Source: Chitinophagaceae bacterium UBA7600 (GTDB lineage Bacteria > Bacteroidota > Bacteroidia > Chitinophagales > Chitinophagaceae). From it: a stretch of DNA of 64,000 bases. The position numbers were made by a program, and so were the translations under genes. Below are positions 52,158 to 63,283 of the stretch, piece by piece (position 1 is the first letter of the stretch; every line of letters begins with the position of its first letter). A model generated the notes under the pieces. It did not search any database, was not told the origin of the DNA, and was given only the letters and a program-made list of their open reading frames with translations. The stretch covers positions 10,014-74,013 of the forward strand of contig DLKC01000069.1 in NCBI GenBank assembly GCA_002478885.1, in the 5' to 3' direction.

Positions 52158-54022
52158 TAACATCAATGAAGCAACGGCATAAAATTTTTCTTCTGTTAAC
52201 AGGCATCGCAACAATATGCTTTTCCGGTTCAATTCAAGCTGCTGGTAAAGCCGATGCGCCGATACTTATACTGGGAACACAGGATCATTTTGCCGGCTAC
52301 ACCGGCGAAATCCTGAAAGCGGAAGGCTTTAATGAATTCAGGCTTCAGCCTGTGACTGCAGTCGATTTTTCGCTGGAATATTTAAAGCGTTTTGACATTA
52401 TTATTCTTACAGCAATTTCGTTAACAGGCCAGCAGGAAAACAGTTTGCTTGCTTATGTAAAGGCTGGCGGCAACCTCATTGCATTCAGGCCAGGCAATAG
52501 GCTTACGTCGGTTTTTGGTATCACAGGTGCAACCGGCACGGCTAATACAGGGTATATCGCCATTGACACATCCACGCTTATTGGCAAAGGCCTTTTGCCT
52601 CAAACACTGCAAATACATACTGTTTCAGATCTCTGCCAGGTAAACGGTTGCAAAACGATTGCTTCCTTTTACAATGACGAAAAAACGTTAGCCAATTTCC
52701 CTGCAGTCGTGATGAATTATTATGGCGCAGGCCATGCTGTAGCATTCATGTACAATCTTCCGCAGAGCATTGCTTTCACAAGACAAGGGAATCCATTGCT
52801 GGCAGGCCAGGAAAAAGACGGTATAAAAGGTCTCAGGGCAATGGATATGTTTACCAATGGATGGGTAGATACTTCAAAAAACAGGTTGAACCACGCCGAT
52901 GAACAGATGCGCCTGTTGTCACATTGCATTGAATTGTTATCCAGCTATCGCAAACCGCTTCCGCGACTCTGGTATTTTCCCGATACATTGAATTGCCTTG
53001 TTACGCTCACCAATGATGGTGAGTTCAGGAACGAAAAAGATTTTGAACCTCAATTCAGCGATATCGAAACGAAAGGGGCTAATATGGCGCTGTACATTTT
53101 AAAAACCGACCAGGTGTCAAAATCATCAACCGATGCCTGGATAAAAAGGGGCAACGAAATTTCCGGGCATCCTGATGATACCAAAGAAGCTGAGCATCCC
53201 GCATGGAGCGACATGACCAATGCTATCGAAACAAAAGCCCGGGAATTAAACAACAGGTTTGGCATTACACAAATGCGCACCATAGTAAACCACTGGTTCG
53301 TATGGTGTGGCGTAAACGCTGAAAATAAAATGGACTTTACCGCCCAGGCAAAAATAGAAGCTGCTAATAAGATAGAAATGGATATTAACTACGCGCACTA
53401 TGATAACAATTCAAACCAACAGCACTTTCTTGGAGCCATGGGATTGGAGCAAGGTAATTTTAACGGAACAGGCCTCCCAATGAAATTTGTCGACGAGGAT
53501 GGGCGCCTGGTAAATATCTACCAGCTTTTAAACAATGTATATGACCAGCAATACATGGAGCATAAAGATTCAGTTGGGTTTTATGAATGTTTTAAAGGTT
53601 TGATGGACAGAAGTATCAACAAGGAAGTGTATTCTTACATCACCATTAAAGCACACAACGATGAATACTTTTTTTCAAAAAAACCATTATCACAGATGTT
53701 GGAATACGCAAAAGCAAAAAGCATCCCTGTCTGGACGCCGGTCAGGCTGCTTGATTTTATTACAGCAAAAAATGATGCGGGTTTCAGTGCCCTTAGATGG
53801 TCGGATAATAAATTGTCATTCCAATTAAAATCTGAACTGGCCTGTAACGACAAACTTTCAATCATGCTCCCATCATTATACAATGGAAAGAAATTAAAAG
53901 CGGTTACGGTTGATGGAGTAAACTGTAAATTTTTCATTAAGCAGGTCAAAGGATTTGACTATGCTTTCTTAACAGTTACGCCGGGCAATACTTATTCAAT
54001 GGTCGCGAATTATACAAATTGA
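52154..54022 (+). CDS. Secreted ThuA-like / NodB-like polysaccharide deacetylase-type protein
   Basis: The ATG at 52154 overlaps the previous stop (ATGA); an ATG at 52166 is the alternative. After a signal peptide (KIFLLLTGIATICFSGSIQAAG), residues about 30-220 look like a glutamine-amidotransferase/ThuA-type Rossmann domain (APILILGTQDHFAGYTGEILKAEG). Residues about 280-590 resemble a NodB-type deacetylase barrel: CLVTLTNDGEF with the likely metal Asp, and ISGHPDDT at about 350. It is probably co-made with the fusion protein upstream to modify the same glycan; that is inference. Confidence 0.65.
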   Translation: MITSMKQRHKIFLLLTGIATICFSGSIQAAGKADAPILILGTQDHFAGYTGEILKAEGFNEFRLQPVTAVDFSLEYLKRFDIIILTAISLTGQQENSLLAYVKAGGNLIAFRPGNRLTSVFGITGATGTANTGYIAIDTSTLIGKGLLPQTLQIHTVSDLCQVNGCKTIASFYNDEKTLANFPAVVMNYYGAGHAVAFMYNLPQSIAFTRQGNPLLAGQEKDGIKGLRAMDMFTNGWVDTSKNRLNHADEQMRLLSHCIELLSSYRKPLPRLWYFPDTLNCLVTLTNDGEFRNEKDFEPQFSDIETKGANMALYILKTDQVSKSSTDAWIKRGNEISGHPDDTKEAEHPAWSDMTNAIETKARELNNRFGITQMRTIVNHWFVWCGVNAENKMDFTAQAKIEAANKIEMDINYAHYDNNSNQQHFLGAMGLEQGNFNGTGLPMKFVDEDGRLVNIYQLLNNVYDQQYMEHKDSVGFYECFKGLMDRSINKEVYSYITIKAHNDEYFFSKKPLSQMLEYAKAKSIPVWTPVRLLDFITAKNDAGFSALRWSDNKLSFQLKSELACNDKLSIMLPSLYNGKKLKAVTVDGVNCKFFIKQVKGFDYAFLTVTPGNTYSMVANYTN

Positions 54023-54105
54023 ATAGATATCTGCAGGAACCAAATGTTTTCAAATCATAAGCAATCCAGGCCATCATTAAAAACCCAACTGCTTAATACT
54101 GTTTC

Positions 54106-54552
54106 ATGAAAACAACTCTTAAGACATGGCATAAAATAGCGCTTACAGTAGCGGCCTTTGTCGCCGCTGTTATATGTTTTATGATCAGGCTCCCATCCAC
54201 ATTCAGTCATATGGATAAAGAAATGCACAGCCTTTTTTATTTTCTTGCTGCTGCATTCCTGAACATATTATTTGCCAAAAGAAACCTTGTTATACATGCG
54301 GTCATATTCGCGGCGCTCTATGTTTTTGGCGTCGCTATCGAATACGCACAGCAGTATTCAAATACTTTATTGCACAAAAAAATCCATGGCAATGCCGACC
54401 CCGAAGACATGCAGGCCAACCTCCAGGGTCTTGTTATTTTTTCTGTATTGTGGCTCGCTTATGTAATAGTAGCCGCCGTTTTCAGGCTACTGAAACCCAA
54501 ATCAGCAAACGACTTACCTGCACATGGAGAAACCGGTAAAGGGCAGCCATAG
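54106..54552 (+). CDS. VanZ-family membrane protein
   Basis: This 148-residue protein has four membrane segments and VanZ features: SHMDKEMHSLFYFLAAAFLNILF, FGVAIEYAQQY and HGNADPEDMQANLQGLVIF. VanZ-like proteins have loose links to envelope and exopolysaccharide functions. It lies 83 bases after the secreted-enzyme genes and may belong to the same unit. Confidence 0.85.
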   Translation: MKTTLKTWHKIALTVAAFVAAVICFMIRLPSTFSHMDKEMHSLFYFLAAAFLNILFAKRNLVIHAVIFAALYVFGVAIEYAQQYSNTLLHKKIHGNADPEDMQANLQGLVIFSVLWLAYVIVAAVFRLLKPKSANDLPAHGETGKGQP

Positions 54553-54570
54553 GCTGCCTGGGAATTTTAT

Positions 54571-54623
54571 GAGCCGGGCTTTTGTTTTTTATAGCGCCGC
54601 CTGTTGCGTCGCACACTTCAGCT
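54571..54623 (+). repeat. Interspersed repeat, forward half of a very wide pair
   Basis: GAGCCGGGCTTTTGTTTTTT is followed by the core TTGCGTCGCACACTTCAGC (54604-54622). The matching reverse half lies 590 bases on, at 55216-55272. The 963-base gap 54553-55516 holds only these halves and the hairpin at 54743-54771. No convincing gene is in it. Confidence 0.75.
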
Positions 54624-54742
54624 ATAGATCAGTATGGAACAAAAAGAGCAGTCAGTAAGTTGATTCAGGTATAGCATCACGGTATGCATATGTCAGGATA
54701 ATTTTCTTCTCACCGGATTGCTGTTCGTTCCTGAGCTGCGAC

Positions 54743-54771
54743 AAATAAAAAACCCCGAAAGATTCCGGGGT
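54743..54771 (-). terminator. Orphan minus-strand terminator
   Basis: ACCCCG (54752-54757) and CGGGGT (54766-54771) form a hairpin, and on the minus strand it is followed by GTTTTTTATTT. It would end a transcript from the katG upstream region, where no minus-strand gene was found. Confidence 0.6.
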
Positions 54772-55215
54772 AATAAGATGTGGGGGGTGTGATAGTTTTT
54801 TATCGGGTTTCCAGGGCTGTCATTTATTTAAACTTCCAATCTGACATTAGGGTTTGGCGATTAAGGGTTACGGTCTAAAACGGGCTGTTATTTTCTGGGG
54901 TACGGATTATTAACGGACTTGCCACTTTATTTCCAAGTCTGTGCCAAACAAAAAACCATTGATTTTCAATGTGAAAATTGAATAATCGAAAACATTCGTC
55001 CCAATGAGGGAATAACAAATCCGTAAAACGGAAAGAATTAACCGGCCGTCTGTTCCGGTAATGCATACGTGAAGCGGGGGACGCGATACCATAAAGTGTT
55101 TTTACTTTCCGGTATTTGCTGCACAGAAACTTTTGTGTGGTGCGCGCAATCTGGCTATGGTATTCCTTCAAACGCAGTTTACACTTCAAAAATCTGCAAT
55201 CGCCATGGCGCCGCA

Positions 55216-55272
55216 GCACAAGGGTGCGACGCAACAACCGCCACCATGAAATACTGCTGCCCGCTACATAAA
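55216..55272 (-). repeat. Interspersed repeat, reverse half
   Basis: The core GCACAAGGGTGCGACGCAA (55216-55234) is followed by GCCACCATGAAATAC and CTGCTGCCCGCT, the usual outer pattern. It is the partner of the forward half at 54571-54623. Confidence 0.75.
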
Positions 55273-55513
55273 TGTCAAACCATGAAAGAAAAAGCAGGCC
55301 ACTGATATTACGGTTAAAATTGTAATAGTACTTTTAAACAATCACGTGATGTGCATGTTTATGTAGCTTTGAATAAAGAAGCGATCATATGTCAATGCTG
55401 TTATAATTTACTACGCGGCAGTTGAAAAATAAATGATTGTTATGTGATGCTACGGCAATGCGGCAGGATAGAATTGTGTTAATTTCGGCGGTCTGAAAAA
55501 TCAATAACTATAG

Positions 55514-57748
<2,235 letters not shown>

Positions 57749-57767
57749 TATGCACGAAGACAACCTT

Positions 57768-57797
57768 AAAAGCTGCCACACGATGGCAGCTTTTTTA
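57768..57797 (+). terminator. Rho-independent terminator after katG
   Basis: AAAAGCTGCCA and TGGCAGCTTTT form an 11-bp stem with a 5-base loop followed by more Ts. Nothing else was seen up to 58016. Confidence 0.92.
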
Positions 57798-58016
57798 TTG
57801 CGGTAAACTTGCCGAATCGCCACACGTATACATTAGAGGCGTCGCGAATACAAAGCCCGCCGGCTATGAGGCAAAAATATTCCGCTAAGCCTTTTCAAAT
57901 GATCCACTACTCGCCCGGGTTTCTTTCCAATACACAAACCTTGTAAGGAAGACTAAGCGGAGCAAAAAATTTCAGGTTAGGACTGATTTTTGTTCCGGTA
58001 TCAAAAAATAAAAACT

Positions 58017-58508
58017 ATGCAAACTGGTATCACCGGCCAGGTAGAGATTAATATCAAGGCCACCATTTCAAAAGTGTGGGATGCGCTGACAAATCCCGCA
58101 ATCATCAAACGATATTTCTTTGGCACAGACACCACAACAGACTGGCAGCCCGGAAGCGCCGTTACTTTTACGGGCGAGTGGCAGGGCAAAACCTACAAAG
58201 ACAAAGGTGAAGTGCTGTCAAATGAGAAAGAAAAGTTGCTAAAATATACCTACTGGAGTTCCATGTCAGGACTGGAAGATAAACCCGAAAATTATGCGAT
58301 TGTTACCTATCAGCTTTCCGGTGCAGATGGCAATGTTGACCTTATCGTGACCCAGGAAAATATCCCTGACGAAAAGACCAAAGCCCACTCACTCGAAAAC
58401 TGGAAAAAAGTAGTGGAAGGACTGAAAGCGATTGTGGAAAAAATCCCTGAGACGGCAGCCGCAGACGTGGGAAATAAAATATTGCCATTTCTTGCATTAG
58501 CAGGTTAG
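58017..58508 (+). CDS. SRPBCC-family protein, AHSA1 type
   Basis: I chose the ATG at 58017; a TTG nine codons earlier is in frame. The 163-residue product has the AHSA1/START-like pattern: VEINIKATISKVWDALTNPAIIKRYFFGTDTTTDWQPGSAVTFTGEWQGKTYKDKGEV, then LLKYTYWSSMSGLEDKPENYA and LENWKKVVEGLKAIVE near the C-terminus. Members bind hydrophobic ligands; its role is unknown. Confidence 0.9.
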   Translation: MQTGITGQVEINIKATISKVWDALTNPAIIKRYFFGTDTTTDWQPGSAVTFTGEWQGKTYKDKGEVLSNEKEKLLKYTYWSSMSGLEDKPENYAIVTYQLSGADGNVDLIVTQENIPDEKTKAHSLENWKKVVEGLKAIVEKIPETAAADVGNKILPFLALAG

Positions 58509-58534
58509 CGACACCCTGTATCAGTGCTGATTGA

Positions 58535-59176
58535 TTAATTTCCGCATTTAAAACTTTGCAATACCTGGTTCAGCGAACTCCAGTTCTTATGGTTGAAAGC
58601 CTTTGGCGAAATCTCAACAATGAGCGCAGTATGGGCGCCGCAAATTCTTTTATGGATCATACAGTTTAAAGTGATTGGAGAAAACTGCAGGTCGAGATAA
58701 TCGGTGATAACAATACTTCCGGAATACGTTTCGGCATCACCGGCTGCGCTCGCTGTTTGTTTGATCTTTGCAACAACCGGTACTACTTTATCTGCCGGGA
58801 TTATTCTTTCTTTAATATTCCTGCCCACTAACCCGGTATAATAGACTTTTAGATTTTCCTGTAAAGCCTGTTCATCTGCTTTGGGAGCCCCGTCAAGCCA
58901 CCAGAGAAAAATATAGGACCAGTGTTCTTCGCTGGTAGTGAGTGACCAGCCCGGCATAAACCTTAAATTTTCAACGCCGGTATAAGCTATCTGCGGTGCA
59001 AAGCTAATCGGGAACGCAATCTTTTCTTCCTGCCAACCTGCAGGAACAATAAATTCGTAAGCAGCGGCATCTTTCTTTGCGGGCGTCTTTTGCGTGTTGT
59101 CATTACAGGAAATAACAATGGCTACAAACAGGAAAAGCACACTGCTGAACACGTAGTTGGTTAATTTGATTTTCAT
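58535..59176 (-). CDS. Hypothetical lipoprotein
   Basis: This 213-residue protein has a lipoprotein signal (MKIKLTNYVFSSVLFLFVAIVISC). The mature part starts with FIVPAGWQEEKIAFPISFAPQIAY and has HWSYIFLWWLDG and LDLQFSPITLNCMIHKRICG. The two Cys in the last segment may pair. I know no family by name, though proteins of this kind occur in many Bacteroidota. It is convergent with the AHSA1-type gene, with a 26-base gap. Confidence 0.8.
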   Translation of the reverse strand: MKIKLTNYVFSSVLFLFVAIVISCNDNTQKTPAKKDAAAYEFIVPAGWQEEKIAFPISFAPQIAYTGVENLRFMPGWSLTTSEEHWSYIFLWWLDGAPKADEQALQENLKVYYTGLVGRNIKERIIPADKVVPVVAKIKQTASAAGDAETYSGSIVITDYLDLQFSPITLNCMIHKRICGAHTALIVEISPKAFNHKNWSSLNQVLQSFKCGN

Positions 59177-59288
59177 GCCTGTTTAGATGTGGTAAGCTGA
59201 AACAACAATCTGTCCTTGGTGAATGTAGCCAGAAAAATTTGAAAATGGATAGCCCGCAAATGATACCTGCCGGAAAATGGTAGGAACG

Positions 59289-59348
59289 GTGAAGAGTGCG
59301 ACGCAATTGGCGATGCCACGAAGTATGGCTGCCGGGATCCAAAAAATA
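59289..59348 (-). repeat. Interspersed repeat, reverse half
   Basis: The core GTGAAGAGTGCGACGCAA (59289-59306) is followed by GCGATGCCACGAAG and GGCTGCCGGGATCCAAAAAA. It lies between the lipoprotein gene and the stop of the PEP-utilising enzyme. Confidence 0.75.
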
Positions 59349-59357
59349 AATCAAAAA

Positions 59358-61973
59358 TTAAAGGATTTCCACGTAGCCATCCGTTCCGTTTACCCGGATA
59401 TGTTGTCCATCTTTGATCAGCGCAGTAGCGCGTTCTAACCCCACAACTGCAGGCAGCCCATATTCCCGTGCAATGACCGCACCATGGGTCATTAATCCGC
59501 CTACCTCCGTAACCAATGCTTTTACGGTAAGGAATAACGGTGTCCAGCTTGGATCGGTAAACCTCGTTACCAGTATATCTCCGTTTTCCATGGCAGCATC
59601 CTGCATCGACAGGATCACACGGGCCCTGCCTTCCACTATACCGGAAGAAACCGCCAGCCCGGCAAGGGCATTGGCCGGTAGCTGATCTTTTCTGTAAGAA
59701 CCATTGATGATCTCCCCATCTGAAGTGATGACGCGTGGCGGATTCAATTTCTCAAACTGCTTGTATTGTTCCTTCCGTTCACTGATCAGTTGCTTGTTGA
59801 GCTTACCGCTGCGCACCACTTCGCGGAGTTCTTCAAAGGAGAGATAAAAAATATCCGTTGTGTTGTGGATGACTTTATCCCGCACAAGTCGTTCCGCTTC
59901 TTTCAGCAGAGCCTGTTTGTAAATAAAATACCGGCGCACGATACCGTATTTGGGGTATTCACGGTAACCTGCAAGGTCACGCACAAGACGGATCATTCTT
60001 TTTGTTTCGGAGATCTTCTCCTCGGCCCCGGGCAAAGTCTTCAGGCGTTCCAGCAACTCCTGCTCTTTTTGTAAGGCTTCCTGTAAACCCTGTTCAAATT
60101 TTTGCCTCCCCGCTCCGGGCGCCAGGTTGTTGATGTTGCTGAGTATGGCGGGAACAAGCGTTATGGGCTTTTCGCTCCAGCGATCCCTGGTAATATCTAT
60201 TTCACCGGCGCAGCGCATCCCGTATTTGTCTAAAAAGGCATGGATGGCATCAAAAGCCTGCTGCCCGCCGGCGAGGCCAATAAGCCCGTCTAAGAAAGGG
60301 TCATCCTTTGCCTGCTGCAGGTATGCAGTTATTGCAGGCCAGGGGCGTATAGCATCCGCCACATCCAGCAGTGCAAGCCCCATCTCCGAAGTAACATTGT
60401 TGGCGAGGGATTGTGATAAATTATTTGCTGCATTCTTTTCACCAAGCCAGTCCTGCATTTTTTCGTTGATCCGGGAAGCGGCATTCATGGCCGTCATAAT
60501 AATCCCAAAACTCTTTGGATCAAATAAGACCTTTTTTAACTGCTGTATGTCTTCAATAATAAAATCGAACAGGTCAGTGCCGGCCTTGGTTTGTATCTGT
60601 TGTTTCAATCTTTCCCTTGCTGCTTCATCACTTGCAATAAGCTCAGCAACGACAGCGGGGTCATAGTCGTTAAGTGCCTCGAAATCTACGGCCGGTGGCG
60701 TTTTTGGTACACTGCTGTTGTTTTCTTTCGGCTCGTCCGGCAAACGGGGAATAAAATCTCCGCGCTCCAGCAGGGTTGTCAACGCATCTTTAATGAGCGG
60801 GTCCGACTTTCCTAAAACATCTGTCAGAATTCTCCTGCCTTCTGCAGAAGCCAATTGCTGTGTTACATCCACAAACAACCTTCCGCCTGCCATAGCCATC
60901 GGCCGCACTACAGTGAGCTGCCATACAGCTAATCCCAAAGGCCTTATCGCATCGGTCATCATTTGCTGATGGCCAACAGAAACATACACATGATTACCGC
61001 TGTCAGTGGCCTGGGGTATCGGGAAAAGTGTGGTTATCGGCCGGCTTTGTACAATATAAAACCGGCCATCCTGCAAACACCATTCAATATCCTGTGGGCA
61101 TCCGAAATATGCCTCTATGTTTCTGCCCAGGGTTGCAAGTTCCCCTACCTCGTCATCTGTAAGCACCTGGCTGTTTTGTAATGCATGGTCGGGTTCCTGT
61201 GTTGCTGTGCCGCCACGCGGTGAGGCATAAATGGCCATCTTTTTCGCTGGTACGCGTTTGCTTTTGATTACACCGTCCTCCACCTGGTAGCAGTCTGTGT
61301 CCATCAACCCTGCTACCATCGCTTCACCAAGGCCGTAACCTGCTTCAATCAACAGTGTTTTTCGGTTACCGTTCACCGGGTCTGCAGTGAACATAACGCC
61401 CGAAGCCTGCGCAAAAACCATCTGTTGAACCAGCACCGCCATTTCCACTTCACGCTGGTCAATGCCGTTTTGAAAACGGTAAACAATAGCACGTTCGCTA
61501 TAAAGTGAGGCCCAGCATTTGCGCACATGCTCCAGCACTGCTCCTTTGCCTGTGATGTTGAGGTAGCTGTCCTGCTGGCCCGCAAAAGAAGCGGTGGGAA
61601 GGTCTTCCGCCGTGGCACTGGAACGTACTGCCCATGCCTGTTGATCTTCGTAGCGGGAAAGAAAAGAGATGATTTGGGATACAATTGCTTCCGGGATGGG
61701 GGAACTTTCAACGGCACTGCGGATGGCTGCGCTTAAATGGCCGATCTCAGCACGGTCTCCCGGTTTCAGCAGCGATAACTGCTCAAGCAGCTCGCTGAGC
61801 TTCGCTGTTTCTTGTACGCTTTTTTTAAAAGCCGCGGTGCTGATGCAAAAGCCATCGGGCACATGCAACGCTTCAATCCTGCTCAGCTCCGCAAGATTGG
61901 CAGCTTTTGCGCCCACAAGTCTGGTAGCTGACTTATCAATGTCCTTAAACCCCGGCACAAATGATTGCATCAT
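59358..61973 (-). CDS. rph: Rifampicin phosphotransferase-like PEP-utilising enzyme
   Basis: This 871-residue protein has an ATP-grasp PEP/pyruvate-binding domain (about 5-325: LVGAKAANLAELSRI, AVRSSATAEDLPTASFAGQQDSYL, GEAMVAGLMDTDCYQV), a long helical middle domain, and a C-terminal swivelling domain with the phospho-His in THGAVIAREYGLPAVVG (His at about 830). Length, domain order and the C-terminal VNGTDGYVEIL match rifampicin phosphotransferases, which inactivate the drug with ATP, rather than the shorter PEP synthases. A PEP-synthase-like role cannot be ruled out from sequence alone. Confidence 0.8.
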   Translation of the reverse strand: MMQSFVPGFKDIDKSATRLVGAKAANLAELSRIEALHVPDGFCISTAAFKKSVQETAKLSELLEQLSLLKPGDRAEIGHLSAAIRSAVESSPIPEAIVSQIISFLSRYEDQQAWAVRSSATAEDLPTASFAGQQDSYLNITGKGAVLEHVRKCWASLYSERAIVYRFQNGIDQREVEMAVLVQQMVFAQASGVMFTADPVNGNRKTLLIEAGYGLGEAMVAGLMDTDCYQVEDGVIKSKRVPAKKMAIYASPRGGTATQEPDHALQNSQVLTDDEVGELATLGRNIEAYFGCPQDIEWCLQDGRFYIVQSRPITTLFPIPQATDSGNHVYVSVGHQQMMTDAIRPLGLAVWQLTVVRPMAMAGGRLFVDVTQQLASAEGRRILTDVLGKSDPLIKDALTTLLERGDFIPRLPDEPKENNSSVPKTPPAVDFEALNDYDPAVVAELIASDEAARERLKQQIQTKAGTDLFDFIIEDIQQLKKVLFDPKSFGIIMTAMNAASRINEKMQDWLGEKNAANNLSQSLANNVTSEMGLALLDVADAIRPWPAITAYLQQAKDDPFLDGLIGLAGGQQAFDAIHAFLDKYGMRCAGEIDITRDRWSEKPITLVPAILSNINNLAPGAGRQKFEQGLQEALQKEQELLERLKTLPGAEEKISETKRMIRLVRDLAGYREYPKYGIVRRYFIYKQALLKEAERLVRDKVIHNTTDIFYLSFEELREVVRSGKLNKQLISERKEQYKQFEKLNPPRVITSDGEIINGSYRKDQLPANALAGLAVSSGIVEGRARVILSMQDAAMENGDILVTRFTDPSWTPLFLTVKALVTEVGGLMTHGAVIAREYGLPAVVGLERATALIKDGQHIRVNGTDGYVEIL

Positions 61974-62115
61974 GTGATTCGATTTAAGTGAAAGAAACAG
62001 CTAATGTATACACAGCAGCGGGCCGCTGGTCTTTTTAGCAGCTATATTTTTTTGCTGCAATAATCACTATAGCCATTGTCGTTATACTCCCAAATGCAGG
62101 TTGTTTTTTTGGTTT

Positions 62116-62186
62116 CCGGCTTTGGTTTTTCATAGCATCATTCCGGCGCTAAAGTGCCGGCTGTCCGGCGTCGCACATTTGTGCTG
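62116..62186 (+). repeat. Interspersed repeat, forward half with inserted hairpin
   Basis: CCGGCTTTGGTTTTTCATAG and CATCATTCC are followed by about 22 extra bases that hold the hairpin CCGGC...GCCGG (62143-62160), and then by GGCGTCGCACATTTGTGC (62168-62185). The rest of the gap 61974-62368 shows no gene. Confidence 0.6.
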
Positions 62187-62368
62187 CTATACCATTGTTC
62201 ATCAAAAAAGCAATGCTGTTATCACCTAAATAGCCTGATGGAAGTGGCGTTGAGGATACAAAGCTCGCCGGTTTATAGGGAAGGATATGATTTCAGCGTA
62301 CTCTTTATGACCTAGCCGGCAGTGGGAGCAGAAGACATCGGTAACTAGAGATTGTAGGAATTCGGAGT

Positions 62369-63280
62369 CTATTGTTGCAGATTTCTTTCTTCTATTTCTT
62401 TAAGCGTTTTACCCTTTACGTCTTTCCAAAGTACTCTTCCGTTCACATTATACCCCATAATAGTTGCGCCGGCTTGGGAAGAAGAATCAAATAATACATC
62501 ATCCTGGAAAATTAGCTTGGTTTCAACAAGTTTTAATTTTTCTGTTTGTATAAGCTTTTCTCTCAGATCTTTATATCCTAAACTTAACCCGGCAGTATTT
62601 TCCTTTGCTGCCTGCGAATTCTTCAATACGACGATACCTTCATTTGTTTGAATTCCTCTTGCGCTGAGCCCGTTACTATTTAAGAAAAGTTCGAGATAAA
62701 CGCTTCTATAGGCTGGTTCTTCTGCGATTGGGAGACTTATACTTGACTGTTCTGGTGTGCGCTTAACTATTTCGATCTTTTCTTCCAATAGTTTATGCCC
62801 AAACACGCCTATCAACAGTTTTACATAAGTGAGAAATTCTTCCATTGCATCTCTGTCTGCCGGGGGAAGGGATGATAATTGCGTTTGATTGTAGTTATCA
62901 ATTTTATAGCGTTTTACGGCATTCGCTATTTGAATAAGACGGCTCTCTAAATGTCTCACATGTGACTTGGTAAGATTCTCATCCTTACTTACAATAATGA
63001 TTACTTCATTCCAGAAATCTTTATTGGCAATATGGCTTTGTAACCTGTCATAAACATTCTCTGCTTCGCCTATGTATGCTTTTTGTTCTCCTGTTTCTTC
63101 ATCTTGTCCAAAAAGAAAATAAACACCAGGTCTTTTGCATTCTGCGTTACTTGCAAGTTCTGAAACTCTTGATCTTGGACATGATATAGCTTGAATAGTT
63201 TGATTAACTACCTCCCCGAATTTGATACCTGTTACAGAACCATCTTTCAGATATATTCTTATACTTTTTCCAAATGACAT
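62369..63280 (-). CDS. GIY-YIG nuclease-like protein with DUF4357
   Basis: This 303-residue protein has GIY-YIG-type elements at about 50-85 (RPGVYFLFGQDEE then KAYIGEAENVYDRLQSH) and HLESRLIQIANAVKRY at about 120. The C-terminal part (about 210-300: NGLSARGIQTNEGIVVLKNSQA, VLFDSSSQAGATIMGYNVNGRVLWKD) is DUF4357. This pairing is common in accessory DNA, often next to restriction or defence genes. The gene is clearly AT-richer than the genes to its left, which suggests transfer. It is 3 bases from the DUF2971 gene and probably co-transcribed with it. Confidence 0.88.
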   Translation of the reverse strand: MSFGKSIRIYLKDGSVTGIKFGEVVNQTIQAISCPRSRVSELASNAECKRPGVYFLFGQDEETGEQKAYIGEAENVYDRLQSHIANKDFWNEVIIIVSKDENLTKSHVRHLESRLIQIANAVKRYKIDNYNQTQLSSLPPADRDAMEEFLTYVKLLIGVFGHKLLEEKIEIVKRTPEQSSISLPIAEEPAYRSVYLELFLNSNGLSARGIQTNEGIVVLKNSQAAKENTAGLSLGYKDLREKLIQTEKLKLVETKLIFQDDVLFDSSSQAGATIMGYNVNGRVLWKDVKGKTLKEIEERNLQQ

Positions 63281-63283
63281 GAC

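Noticed and set aside
54780..55210. tmRNA, RNase P RNA, 6S or SRP RNA in the gap before katG
   Set aside because: I found none of the conserved motifs of these RNAs on either strand.
54875..55237. Minus-strand reading frame of 120 codons in the gap before katG
   Set aside because: It runs through a repeat half, has no family-like features and an unlikely composition; I could not support it as a gene.
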